Below, one piece after another: positions 43,953 to 52,946 of a stretch of 64,000 nucleotides of DNA. Position 1 is the stretch's first letter. Every line of letters starts with the position of its first letter. Source of the stretch: Thermohalobaculum sp963700775 (GTDB lineage: Bacteria > Pseudomonadota > Alphaproteobacteria > Rhodobacterales > Rhodobacteraceae). Made by a program: the position numbers and the translations under genes. Location: NCBI GenBank assembly GCA_963700775.1, contig CAVOYU010000004.1, positions 58,823 through 122,822 on the forward strand. The letters run 5' to 3'. The notes under the pieces are model-generated. The model was not told the origin of the DNA. It saw nothing but the letters and a program-made list of their open reading frames with translations, and did no database searches.

Positions 43953-44899
43953 TCAATCTGGGTCATACCCTGCGGCAGCGAAGTAGTTCGCGCACTCGGT
44001 TGGTGTGAAGACATCGACCAGGCGGCCGATGGCGGCCCAGAGCCCGTCGACGGTGCGCTCTGCGGCCTTGCGCAGGAGAGCCTTGAGCTTGGCGAAGGCG
44101 TTCTCGATGGGGTTGAAATCGGGGCTGTAGGGCGGCAAGAACCTGAGTTGCGCGCCGCAGGCGTTGATCATCGCCTTGACCGAGGCGCGCTTGTGGCTGG
44201 AGAGGTTGTCCATGATGACGATGTCGCCGGGGCGCAGGGTTGGCACCAGGATATGGGTGACATAGGCCTCGAACCAGTCGCCGTTGATCGGTCCGTCCAG
44301 CACCATCGGTGCGATCATGCCATCGAGGCGCAGCCCGGCCACGAGCGTAGTGGTTTTCCGATGGCCATGCGGAAAGCCCATGCGCAGCCGTTCGCCCTTC
44401 TGGCAGCGGCCATGGCTGCGGGCCATGTTCGTCGCCGTCCAGGTCTCGTCGATGAACACGAGCCTCTCGGGGTCGAGGTCCGGCTGGGCCTCGAACCAGT
44501 TGCGGCGCTTCTTCAGGACGTCAGGCCGGTCCTGCTCGACCGCGTGACCGGTCTTTTTTTGCGCGTGATCCCGTGGCGTCGGAAGAACCGCGACAGGGCG
44601 GAGGTCGATGCGGCAATGCCGCGCTCCGTCAGGCGGCCGCGGAGTTCTTCCAGCGTCTGATCGCCCTCCTCCTCCAAGGCCTCCATCACCTCGGCGTGGT
44701 GCTCTTCGATGCGCCTGGAGCGCATGTCACCGCCCTGCGGCTTCGGCTCGAAGCTCCCGGTCTCGCGCCGCGATGCATCCCAGCGGATCACCGAGGACAC
44801 CGATACGCCGAAGCGCTTGGCCGCCGAACGCCGGCTCACTCCGGCGTCCACCGCGGCCAGAGAACGCGCCCGAAGATCCATGGATAGTGGTTTGCCCAT
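43953..44899 (-). CDS. IS630-family transposase, two frames joined by -1 frameshift
   Basis: First frame, ATG 44899 to 44513: helix-turn-helix region (SLAAVDAGVSRRSAAKRFGVSVSSVIRW) and ALEEEGDQTLEELRGRLTERG. Second frame, ending 43953: DDE catalytic domain with FIDETWTATNM, IVIMDNLSSHK and FLPPYSPDFNPIENAFAKLKALL. The two frames overlap at an A7 run in the sense strand (44560-44554). Slipping back one base there gives KKKTGHAVEQDRPDVLKKRRNWFE and one protein of about 315 residues. Many IS630 elements make transposase this way. The terminal inverted repeats and target TA were not resolved, so the element limits are not given. Confidence 0.85.
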
Positions 44900-45331
44900 C
44901 TCATGCCCCAAAATCTGCCTATGAGGCAATGAATCAGAAATCAGGCGTCGTGAGAATCCCCGTCAGCGATTCAAAACGAACGGCAGACGTAGCGCGAGTG
45001 TTCTGAGCGCCCGGCTTGCCCCGTACTGCTGCCGTTCGAGCGTCGCGGACCCGGTAGATTGGGCCAAAGCCGCCATCGGCTGCCTTCTCTTGGTCAATGA
45101 GTGTGATCCGAGGTTGTCGGGTCTCCATCCGAGCGCCAGGCCCGGCGGCGTAAGGGAGAACGTGTTCCGCGCCGCTGTCCCCGGTCACCCAACAAGGCGG
45201 CGCTCGTTCCGCCTAGCGGGCGGGATGCTCTCCCTGTCGCAACCTCCGGTTAACCTTAAAACCTGCTCAAATCGCAATTCCTGATAAATCAACGGGTTAG
45301 CCCCCTGCTCAATGTTGAGCAGCCCCAATTC
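44900..45331. other. Non-coding stretch between the IS630 gene and pyc
   Basis: About 430 bp without a credible gene. It should contain the right end of the IS630 element. CTGCTCAATGTTGAGCAG at 45305-45322 is a perfect 8-bp-arm palindrome just after the pyc stop codon and could end pyc transcription, though no T-run follows. The 45240-45300 stretch is unusually AT-rich. Confidence 0.45.
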
Positions 45332-48300
45332 TCACCCCGCAAACACCACCAGCAGGTCCTTGGCGTCCACCTGCGTGCCCGCCGGCGCCACGATGCGCTC
45401 GACCACCCCGTCGCGCTCGGCGTGGAGCGCCGTTTCCATCTTCATCGCCTCGAGCGTCAGCAGCAGGTCGCCCGCATGGACGAGCTGGCCGGCGACCACG
45501 GCGACCGAGCCGACCATGCCGGGCATGGGCGCGGCGACGTGGTTCGGGTTCTTCGGATCGGCCTTCTCGGACTTGGCGTGGGAGGCGGTGAAGCGCTTGT
45601 CCTCGACCCGGATGGTGCGCGGGGCGCCGTTCAGCTCGTAGAACAGCCGCACCGCGCCGGTCTCGTCCGGCTCCGAGACGGTCAGCAGCCGGATCACCAG
45701 GGTAACTCCGGGGCGCAGGTCGACCAGGATCTCCTCGCCCGGCTCCATGCCGTAGAAGAACGCCAGCGTCGGCAGCACCCGCACCGGGCCGTTTTCCCGG
45801 CGCCGGCCCATGTAGTCGAGATAGACCTTGGGATACATCAGGAACGAGCAGAGATCCTCGTCGTCGACCGTGACGCCCGGCATCTGGTCTTCGGCCTCCT
45901 TGCGGGCGGCCTCCAGGTGGACCGGCGCCATCAGGCTGCCGGGGCGCACGGTGATCGGTTTGGCCCCCTTCAGCACCTTCTTCTGCAGCGCCTCGGGGAA
46001 CCCGCCGGGCGGCTGGCCGACATCGCCCTTGAAGAAAGTGACCACCGACTCGGGAAAGGCGATGTCCACATCCGGGCTCTCGACATCCGCCCGCGTCAGA
46101 CCGGCCGCGACCATGGTCAGCGCCATGTCGCCCACGGTCTTGGCGATCGGGGTCACCTTGATCACGTCGCCGAACATGGCGTTCACATCGGCGTAGGTGC
46201 GCGCGACGTCGTGCCAGCGGTCCTCGAGCCCCATCGAGCGGGCCTGGGCGCGGAGATTGGTGACCTGCCCGCCGGGCATCTCGTGGAGGTAGACCTCCGA
46301 GGTGCCGGAGCGCATGTCGAACTCGAAGCCGGAATAGAGGCGGCGCACCCCTTCCCAGTAGGTCGAGATCTCGCGCACGGCGTCGAGGTTCAGGCCGGTG
46401 TCGCGCTCCCGATGCTGGAGCGCGGCGACGATCGAGCCAAGGGGCGGCTGCGAGGTCAGCCCGGAGAAGGCATCCATCGCCGCATCCGCCGCGTCGACGC
46501 CTGCCTCGGCCGCGGCCAGCACCGAGGCGGCGGAGATGCCCGAGGTGTCGTGGGTGTGGAAATGCACCGGGATCGCGATCTCGTCCTTCAGCGCCTTCAC
46601 CAGCGCGGCGGCGGCGGCCGGTTTCACCAGCCCGCCCATATCCTTGATGCAGAGGATGTGAGCGCCGGCCTTCTCAAGCTGCTTCGCGAGATCGACATAG
46701 TAGTTCAGCGAGTATTTCGCCCGCGCCGGGTCGTGGATGTCGCCGGTGTAGCAGAAGGCGGCCTCGCAGAGCCTGCCGCTCTCCAGCACCGCATCCATGC
46801 AGACCCGCATGTTTTCGACCCAGTTCAGCGGGTCGAAGATCCGGAAGACGTCGATGCCGGTCTCGGCTGCCTGGCGGACGAAGAGCTGGACGACATTGTC
46901 CGGATAGTTGGTGTAGCCGACGCCGTTGGAGGCGCGGACAAGCATCTGCAGCAACAGGTTCGGCATCCGCGCGCGCATCTCGCGCAGCCGCTGCCACGGG
47001 CACTCCTGCAGGAAGCGGTAGGCGACGTCGAAGGTGGCGCCGCCCCAGCACTCGACCGAGAACAGCTCGGGCAGGTTGTGAGCGTAGGCCGGGGCCACGC
47101 GCAGCATGTCCAGCGAGCGCATGCGGGTGGCCAGAAGGCTCTGGTGGCCATCGCGCATGGCGGTGTCGGTCATCAACAGCCGTTTCTGGCCAAGCATCCA
47201 GTCGGTCAGCGCCTTCGGACCCTCGGAGTCGAGCTTCTGCTTCAGTCCGGGCGCAATCTCGGACGCGCGATGCGCCGGGAGCTGCGGCTGATGGACGTTG
47301 CCGGCCGGGCGCGGGCGGCCCTGGGCCTCGGGATTGCCGTTGACCGTGACGTCGCTGATGTAGCGTAGCAGCCGGGTCGCCCGGTCGCGCCGGCGCTTGA
47401 ACTCGAACAGCTCCGGCGTCGTGTCGATGAACTTGGTGGTGTAGCTCAGGTCGCGGAAGGTCGGGTGTTTCAGCAGGTTCTCGACGAACACAAGGTTGGT
47501 GGCGACGCCCCGGATCCGGAACTCGCGTAGCGCCCTGTCCATCCGCGCGATCGCCTCCTCCGGCGTCGGCGCCCATGCCGTGACCTTCTCAAGCAGCGAG
47601 TCGTAGTAGCGGGTGATCACCGCCCCGGAATAGGCCGTGCCGCCGTCGAGGCGGATGCCGAAGCCGGTGGCGCCACGATAGGCGGTGATGCGGCCGTAGT
47701 CGGGAATGAAGTTGTTGAGCGGGTCCTCGGTGGTGATCCGGCACTGCAGCGCGTGCCCGCGCAGCTCGATCAGCTCCTGCCGGGGCACGCCGGTCGCCTC
47801 GGCGATGGTCGCGCCTTCGGAGATGCGTATCTGGGCCTTGACGATGTCGATGCCGGTGACCTGCTCGGTCACGGTGTGCTCGACCTGGACCCGGGGATTG
47901 ACCTCGATGAAGTAGAAATTTCCGGTGTCCACGTCCTGCAGGAACTCGACCGTTCCGGCGCATTCGTAGCTGGCATAGCGGGCGATGTTGAGCGCCAGGC
48001 CGCAGATCTCGGCCCGCTGGTCGGGGGTCAGGTAGGGCGCCGGCGCGCGTTCGACCACCTTCTGGTTCCGCCGCTGCACCGAGCAGTCGCGCTCGAAGAG
48101 ATGGTAGATCCGCCCGTGCCGGTCGCCGAGGATCTGGACCTCGACGTGCCGGGCGCGCTGGATCATCTTCTCCAGATAGCCTTCGCCATTGCCGAACGCG
48201 GCCTCGGCCTCGCGCCGTCCCTCGCGGACCTTCGCCTCGAGTTCCTTCGGTTCGATGACCGGGCGCATGCCCCGGCCGCCGCCGCCCCAGCTCGCCTTCA

Positions 48301-48787
48301 GCATCATCGGGTAGCCGACCTGGTCGGCCATCTTCCGGATCGCCCCCATGTCGTCGTCCGGGTCCGGCAGCACCTCGGAGGCGGGAATCACCGGCACCCC
48401 GGCGGCAATCGCGGCGCGGCGAGCGCTGGCCTTGTCGCCGAGCATCCGCATGGTCTCGGCCCGGGGGCCGATGAAGGCGATGCCGGCGGCCTCGCAGGCC
48501 TCGACGAAGGCCGGGTTCTCCGAGAGCAGCCCGTAACCCGGATGGATCGCATCGGCGCCGCAATCCTTCGCCACCCGGACGATCGACGCGATGTCGAGAT
48601 AGGCTGCGACCGGCCCCTTTCCGGCACCCACCTGGTAGGCCTCGTCGGCCTTGAAGCGGTGCAGCGCGAGCTTGTCCTCCTCGGCGAAGATCGCGACGGT
48701 CCGCTTGCCGAGCTCGTTGGCGGCGCGCAGCACCCGGATGGCGATCTCGCCGCGGTTGGCGACCAGGATCTTGCGAAACTCGGGCAT
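45332..48787 (-). CDS. pyc: Pyruvate carboxylase
   Basis: Carboxylates pyruvate to oxaloacetate with biotin and ATP, refilling the TCA cycle. The 1151-residue single-chain enzyme has all domains. Biotin carboxylase (1-460): ILVANRGEIAIRVLRAANELG, GYPMMLKASWGGGGRGM, EVNPRVQVEHTVTEQVTG. Carboxyltransferase (about 540-830): MRDGHQSLLATRM, ECWGGATFDVAYRFL, CIKDMGGLVKP. The C-terminal biotinyl domain has EAMKMETALHAERDG, with the biotinylated lysine in AMKM. The ATG at 48787 gives MPEFRKILVANRGE. It is divergent from the flavoprotein at 49091 with 303 bp between, where nothing else was recognised. Confidence 0.98.
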   Translation of the reverse strand: MPEFRKILVANRGEIAIRVLRAANELGKRTVAIFAEEDKLALHRFKADEAYQVGAGKGPVAAYLDIASIVRVAKDCGADAIHPGYGLLSENPAFVEACEAAGIAFIGPRAETMRMLGDKASARRAAIAAGVPVIPASEVLPDPDDDMGAIRKMADQVGYPMMLKASWGGGGRGMRPVIEPKELEAKVREGRREAEAAFGNGEGYLEKMIQRARHVEVQILGDRHGRIYHLFERDCSVQRRNQKVVERAPAPYLTPDQRAEICGLALNIARYASYECAGTVEFLQDVDTGNFYFIEVNPRVQVEHTVTEQVTGIDIVKAQIRISEGATIAEATGVPRQELIELRGHALQCRITTEDPLNNFIPDYGRITAYRGATGFGIRLDGGTAYSGAVITRYYDSLLEKVTAWAPTPEEAIARMDRALREFRIRGVATNLVFVENLLKHPTFRDLSYTTKFIDTTPELFEFKRRRDRATRLLRYISDVTVNGNPEAQGRPRPAGNVHQPQLPAHRASEIAPGLKQKLDSEGPKALTDWMLGQKRLLMTDTAMRDGHQSLLATRMRSLDMLRVAPAYAHNLPELFSVECWGGATFDVAYRFLQECPWQRLREMRARMPNLLLQMLVRASNGVGYTNYPDNVVQLFVRQAAETGIDVFRIFDPLNWVENMRVCMDAVLESGRLCEAAFCYTGDIHDPARAKYSLNYYVDLAKQLEKAGAHILCIKDMGGLVKPAAAAALVKALKDEIAIPVHFHTHDTSGISAASVLAAAEAGVDAADAAMDAFSGLTSQPPLGSIVAALQHRERDTGLNLDAVREISTYWEGVRRLYSGFEFDMRSGTSEVYLHEMPGGQVTNLRAQARSMGLEDRWHDVARTYADVNAMFGDVIKVTPIAKTVGDMALTMVAAGLTRADVESPDVDIAFPESVVTFFKGDVGQPPGGFPEALQKKVLKGAKPITVRPGSLMAPVHLEAARKEAEDQMPGVTVDDEDLCSFLMYPKVYLDYMGRRRENGPVRVLPTLAFFYGMEPGEEILVDLRPGVTLVIRLLTVSEPDETGAVRLFYELNGAPRTIRVEDKRFTASHAKSEKADPKNPNHVAAPMPGMVGSVAVVAGQLVHAGDLLLTLEAMKMETALHAERDGVVERIVAPAGTQVDAKDLLVVFAG

Positions 48788-49090
48788 CGGCGGGCTCCTC
48801 GCGGATGGGCGCAATCCACGCAAGGGGCATAGCCGGGGGAGGCGATGACGACAATACGGCTTGCGACATTGCGCCCGTGCGCGGCGACAAACCGGGATCG
48901 ATCGTCCGCAAGCGGGCGCCGGCGCCAGGGAGCCGGGCGGCGCGGACCCGCGCCGCCTCCGCCACAGTCTGGACTCAGATCGCCGCTAGGGTATCGTTGT
49001 TCCAGCAGGCCCGAGCATGGAAACCACGATGACTTCGACCGAACTCCCGCCCGATCGCCGCCGTTCCGGCACTGCCGGCGGAGACGGCTG

Positions 49091-50254
49091 ATGCGGGCAG
49101 GCGCGGATCGTTTCGACCTGACAGTGGTCGGCGCGAGTTTCGCCGGCCTTGCCTGTGCCCGCGCCGCGGCGCTCCGGGGGCTGAGGGTCTGCGTCGCCGA
49201 GGCAAAGCCCGATGCCGGCGCGCGCATCCATACCACCGGAATCGTGGTCAAGGAGGCGGGCGACGAGCTCGACATTCCTGCCCGTTTCACCCGCCCGGTC
49301 TATGGTGTCAGGCTCTATGCGCCGTCGCTGCGGTCGATGGACCTGCACGCGCCCGGTTACTACTTCCTGACCACTGAGACCGCCGGGCTGATGCGGTGGC
49401 TGGCAGAGGAGGCCCGGCGGGCGGGAGCCACCATGCGCTACGGCGCGAGGATCAGGTCCGCGCACCGGGAGGACGGCTGCATCGTGCTGCCGGATGCCGG
49501 GCTGAAGACCCGGTATCTGGTCGGTGCAGACGGCGCGCGTTCGGCGGTGGCGCGGATCTTCGGGCTGGGGCGGAACCGGCGGTTCCTTACCGGGATCGAG
49601 GCCGAGTACTCGGCGCTGCCCGGCTGCGACAGCCGGTATCTGCACTGCTTCCTCGATCACCGGATCGCGCCCGGCTATATCGGCTGGGTCGCGCCGGCGC
49701 CCGGGTTCTTCCAGGTCGGCCTCGCCACCAGCCGGGGCCGCAGGCCGGATCTGGGTGCGTTCCGGGCCCGGACCGGCGGACTGTTCGGCTACGACGACAC
49801 GGCGATCAGCGAGCGTCGCTCGGGGCTGATTCCCTGCGGCGGGCTCGTCAGGCCGTTTGCCGCCGACAATGTGCTGCTGGTCGGCGATGCCGCCGGGATG
49901 GTGTCGCCGCTGACCGGGGGCGGCATCCACCCGGCGCTGCGCTATGGCCGGAGGGCGGGTCAGCTGGTGGCGGACCATCTCCAGCATCTGGGCCCGGCCC
50001 CGGACGTGGCGCTTGCCGGCGAGTTCAGAGGGTTCGGGGTCAAGCACGCCCTGCGCTGGGTCATGGACCGGGGAATGCCGGCACCGCTGGTCGATGCGCT
50101 GGTCGGCACCCCTCTGATGGCCGGAATTGCGCGGCGAGTGTTCTTCCACCGCCGCGGGGCGGCGCAGGAGACGCTGGCCGAGTACGAGGCCCGCCTCGCC
50201 CGCCACCAGCGTCTGGCGGAGAATCGCGCCGGTGGGAGCGAGGCGTTGGGGTGA
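49091..50254 (+). CDS. Geranylgeranyl-reductase-like FAD-dependent oxidoreductase
   Basis: A 387-residue flavoprotein of the GGR/PHBH-like family. FDLTVVGASFAGLACARAAALRGLRVCVAEAK binds FAD (GxGxxG-like, here GASFAG), YLVGADGARSAVARIFG is the DG motif, and NVLLVGDAAGMVSPLTGGGIHPALRYGRRAG is the second FAD motif typical of geranylgeranyl reductases. Relatives reduce isoprenoid chains of chlorophyll, archaeal lipids or quinones, and others are digeranylgeranylglycerophospholipid reductase-like. No carotenoid or bacteriochlorophyll genes are near, so the substrate is open. ATG 49091 starts MRAGADRFDLTVVG. Confidence 0.82.
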   Translation: MRAGADRFDLTVVGASFAGLACARAAALRGLRVCVAEAKPDAGARIHTTGIVVKEAGDELDIPARFTRPVYGVRLYAPSLRSMDLHAPGYYFLTTETAGLMRWLAEEARRAGATMRYGARIRSAHREDGCIVLPDAGLKTRYLVGADGARSAVARIFGLGRNRRFLTGIEAEYSALPGCDSRYLHCFLDHRIAPGYIGWVAPAPGFFQVGLATSRGRRPDLGAFRARTGGLFGYDDTAISERRSGLIPCGGLVRPFAADNVLLVGDAAGMVSPLTGGGIHPALRYGRRAGQLVADHLQHLGPAPDVALAGEFRGFGVKHALRWVMDRGMPAPLVDALVGTPLMAGIARRVFFHRRGAAQETLAEYEARLARHQRLAENRAGGSEALG

Positions 50255-50280
50255 CGGCCCGGCGTACCGCCACGGCGGGA

Positions 50281-50847
50281 TCATCCCGGCCTTGATCCAG
50301 CCCCCGAGCAGGATGCAAGCTCTTCGATCAGCTCCGCCGTTTGGGCGCACCGGACGGGCGGGTCGGCGATGAGGTTGCGCCAGAGCCAGAGATGGTGCCG
50401 CCTGACCGACCCGGCGTCGAGATGCGGGCGGTCGGCGAGAGTGTTCGCGTCGGATACCGCCACCACCGCATGACCGAGCGAGACAGCGGATCGGATCGTG
50501 GCGTCGACACAGAAGTCGGTCGCCCAGCGGGCAACCAGGATCCGATTCGGGGAAAGGCGTGCCAGGGTTTCCGACAGACAGGTTCGCGCGAAGGGGTCGT
50601 TGAGGGTTTTCGAAACCACGATGTCGCCGGGCCGGCGGTCGAGGTCGGGCAGAAAGTCCCATCCGGGCGTACCGGGCTGGAAGGTATCGCCCGCGGCGCC
50701 GCAATGCCGGATCCAGATGATCGCCCCTCCGGCCCGTCTCACCGCCGCGGCGAGGAGGTTGATGCGGCAGACCACGCCTCCAAGGTCGTCCACCGGCGGG
50801 CCCTGGCCGAGGCCGCACTGCATGTCGACAATCACCATTGCGTCCAT
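50281..50847 (-). CDS. Isochorismatase-family cysteine hydrolase
   Basis: A 188-residue hydrolase with the family triad placed as expected: Asp8 (VIVDMQ), Lys80 (VVSKTLNDPF) and Cys113 (ATDFCVDATIRSA). ADFCVDATIRSA is followed by GHAVVAVSDANTL, the usual loop after the nucleophile. Members cleave amides, isochorismate or ureido compounds. It lies 33 bp after lutC on the same strand, so it may be transcribed with the lactate-type operon; an amide or nicotinamide substrate is guesswork. Confidence 0.84.
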   Translation of the reverse strand: MDAMVIVDMQCGLGQGPPVDDLGGVVCRINLLAAAVRRAGGAIIWIRHCGAAGDTFQPGTPGWDFLPDLDRRPGDIVVSKTLNDPFARTCLSETLARLSPNRILVARWATDFCVDATIRSAVSLGHAVVAVSDANTLADRPHLDAGSVRRHHLWLWRNLIADPPVRCAQTAELIEELASCSGAGSRPG

Positions 50848-50880
50848 CGGTACACCGGCACGGGCCGCGAGCCGGGCGGC

Positions 50881-51522
50881 CTACCCCACCACGAATATGT
50901 GCAGCGCCACCGGGCCATGGGCGCCAAGCTGGAGGGTCTGGCCGATATCGGCCGAGCGGCTGGGACCGGTGACCAGGTTTACGGTGCGCGGGTCGAGGCC
51001 GCGGGCGCGCCAGCCGGCCCAGAGATCCTCGAAACCGGCCTTGATGTCCTCGGCGTCCAGCACCACGAAATGGGTCTCGCCGAGAAAGGTCAGCGTGACC
51101 GGGTTCCGGGCGCCCGATGCCAGCAGCAGGGTGCCGGTCTCGGCCAGGCCGAATTCGGCCCGGCTGAGGGTCGCGGGCTCCTCCAGCCGGCCGGGACCGG
51201 TGCTGTGCTCGATCGTGCCCCAATCGCGCTCGAAGGCCGGATCCATCCCGGTCCGGATGGCCGCCGGGAGGTTGCGGGACCTGAGCTCGTGAGCCAGTGC
51301 CGCCGGCAGGTCGTCCAGCGAGGCGATCCGGCTGACCGAGGCATCGACCGCCCGGGCCTTCTTCATGAACTGCTCGATCCGCGCCATGCCCTCGGTGGTC
51401 GCCATCACCGGGATCGGGGCATGATCCGACCGGTGGTGCCCGAGCCGTGCCGCCACCGCGACCTTGTCGCCCTGCCCGGCGGCGCGCCGGACCCGCGCCA
51501 GGATGTTGTCGCGGGCGCTCAT
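50881..51522 (-). CDS. lutC: LUD-domain protein, lactate utilisation LutC-like
   Basis: A 213-residue LUD-domain protein. ARDNILARVRRAAG is the family start, and AEFGLAETGTLLLASGARNPVTLTFLGETHFVVLDAEDIKAGFEDL and LVTGPSRSADIGQTLQLGAHGPVALHIFVVG are the hallmark C-terminal motifs. In LutABC it is the third, cofactor-free subunit of the L-lactate-oxidising iron-sulfur complex. The ATG at 51522 overlaps the lutB stop (ATGA). Confidence 0.9.
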   Translation of the reverse strand: MSARDNILARVRRAAGQGDKVAVAARLGHHRSDHAPIPVMATTEGMARIEQFMKKARAVDASVSRIASLDDLPAALAHELRSRNLPAAIRTGMDPAFERDWGTIEHSTGPGRLEEPATLSRAEFGLAETGTLLLASGARNPVTLTFLGETHFVVLDAEDIKAGFEDLWAGWRARGLDPRTVNLVTGPSRSADIGQTLQLGAHGPVALHIFVVG

Positions 51523-52946
51523 CGCACGGTCCTCCCGGACTTCCACCGGGACTGGAACGTGCCGCCCTGCGGCGCCGGGAAGTCGCGGTGATCGGTCCAG
51601 CCCCCGGCCAGCGGAATCTTCGCCAGCCGCCCCCTGCCCATCGCCATCATCCTGAGCGCCAGCGAGGCGACCCAGGTGGCGTTGCGATAAAGCCAGGGCC
51701 GCGTCGCCAACGCGGTCCAGAATGCGAGGCCCCAGCGCACGGCCGAGGGGCTGAGGTTCCGCTCGAATTCCCGCTCGCGCCAGTGTCGCATCATCTTCGG
51801 CAAGGGAATTCGCATCGGGCAGACGCTCTCGCAGCGGCCGCAGAAAGTCGAGGCGTTCGGCAGCTGCCCGCCTTGCTCGACACCGATCAGCGAAGGCGTC
51901 AGCACCGCGCCCATCGGCCCGGGGTATACCCACCCGTAGGCATGCCCGCCCACCGCCTGGTAGACCGGGCAGTGGTTCATGCAGGCGCCGCAGCGGATGC
52001 AGCGCAGCATATCCTGGAAGTCGGTGCCGAGCATGCCGGTGCGGCCGTTGTCCAGCAGCACCACGTGATATTCCTCCGGCCCATCCGGATCGGTGTCGCG
52101 CCTCGGGCCGGAGGAGAAGGTGGTGTAGACCGACATCTCCTGCCCCGTGGCCGAGCGTGCCAGGATCCGCAGCACCGTCGCCGCGTCCTCCAGCGTCGGG
52201 ACGATCTTCTCGAGCGAGGCCATGACGATATGGACCTTCGGCAGCGACTGGCTGAGATCGCCGTTGCCCTCGTTGGTGACGATCACCGACTGGCCGGTCT
52301 CGGCGATCAGCATGTTGGCGCCGGTGATCCCGACCTCGGCATGGAAATACTTCTCCCGCAGCACCGCGCGGGCCTCGGCCTGCATCGAGGCGTGGTCGAG
52401 ATTGCGCCCGGCCGCGAGATGGCCGTGCTTCGCACGGAAGAGCTCCGCCACCTCAGGCACGGTGACGTGGATGGCTGGGGCGATGATGTGCGACGGAACC
52501 TCACCGCGGAGCTGGATGATGTACTCCCCCAGATCGGTCTCGACCGGGCGGATGCCGTTCTCCTCGAGCCAGTCGTTGATCCCGCACTCCTCGGAGATCA
52601 TCGTCTTGCCCTTGTTGACGGTTTTCGCTCCGGCATTGCGGCAGATCTCGAGCACGATCCGGCGGGCGTCCTCGGCGGTCTCGGCCCAGTGGACATGACC
52701 GCCGGCGGCCAGCACCTCTTCTTCATAGCGCTCAAGATAGAGGGCGAGGTTCGCCAGCGTGTGGTTCTTCATGTCCCGCGCCGCGTCGCGCAGCGCGTCG
52801 AATTCCGGCATCGCCGCGCGGGCCGCGGCCCGCCGGCCGACGAAACCGGAGCCGCTGGTCGCCATAGCCGACTGGATGTTCGGGTTGGCCAGGGCCTCGC
52901 GGACATTCTGCTTGAAGCGCGGTGTGGTGGGGTGCAGCGCGCTCAT
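51519..52946 (-). CDS. lutB: Iron-sulfur LUD protein, lactate utilisation LutB-like
   Basis: A 475-residue subunit with an N-terminal LUD domain (residues about 60-300; AKTVNKGKTMISEECGINDWLEENG, VGITGANMLIAETGQSVIVTNEGNGDL) and a C-terminal dicluster ferredoxin domain. CIRCGACMNHCPVYQ and CGRCESVCPMRIP bind two [4Fe-4S] clusters. It should shuttle electrons between the oxidised 2-hydroxyacid and LutA or a membrane acceptor. The ATG at 52946 overlaps the previous stop by 4 bp. A 60-residue C-terminal region (DUF3390-like, RWGLAFWTALATRPWLY) completes the usual length. Confidence 0.93.
   Translation of the reverse strand: MSALHPTTPRFKQNVREALANPNIQSAMATSGSGFVGRRAAARAAMPEFDALRDAARDMKNHTLANLALYLERYEEEVLAAGGHVHWAETAEDARRIVLEICRNAGAKTVNKGKTMISEECGINDWLEENGIRPVETDLGEYIIQLRGEVPSHIIAPAIHVTVPEVAELFRAKHGHLAAGRNLDHASMQAEARAVLREKYFHAEVGITGANMLIAETGQSVIVTNEGNGDLSQSLPKVHIVMASLEKIVPTLEDAATVLRILARSATGQEMSVYTTFSSGPRRDTDPDGPEEYHVVLLDNGRTGMLGTDFQDMLRCIRCGACMNHCPVYQAVGGHAYGWVYPGPMGAVLTPSLIGVEQGGQLPNASTFCGRCESVCPMRIPLPKMMRHWREREFERNLSPSAVRWGLAFWTALATRPWLYRNATWVASLALRMMAMGRGRLAKIPLAGGWTDHRDFPAPQGGTFQSRWKSGRTVR

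Noticed and set aside
43921..43965. TTAGAGCGGTTCCCGATCAATC as a terminal inverted repeat of the IS630 element
   Set aside because: It looks like an IS end, but no clear partner was found at the other side (about 44930-45000), so limits were left open.
44934..45188. Minus-strand open frame beginning near METRQPRITLIDQEK
   Set aside because: Short, overlaps the probable IS630 end, no ribosome site and no recognisable family.
45305..45322. CTGCTCAATGTTGAGCAG as an IS target duplication or regulator box
   Set aside because: It is a perfect palindrome but occurs once, just after pyc, so it was kept only as a possible 3'-end hairpin.
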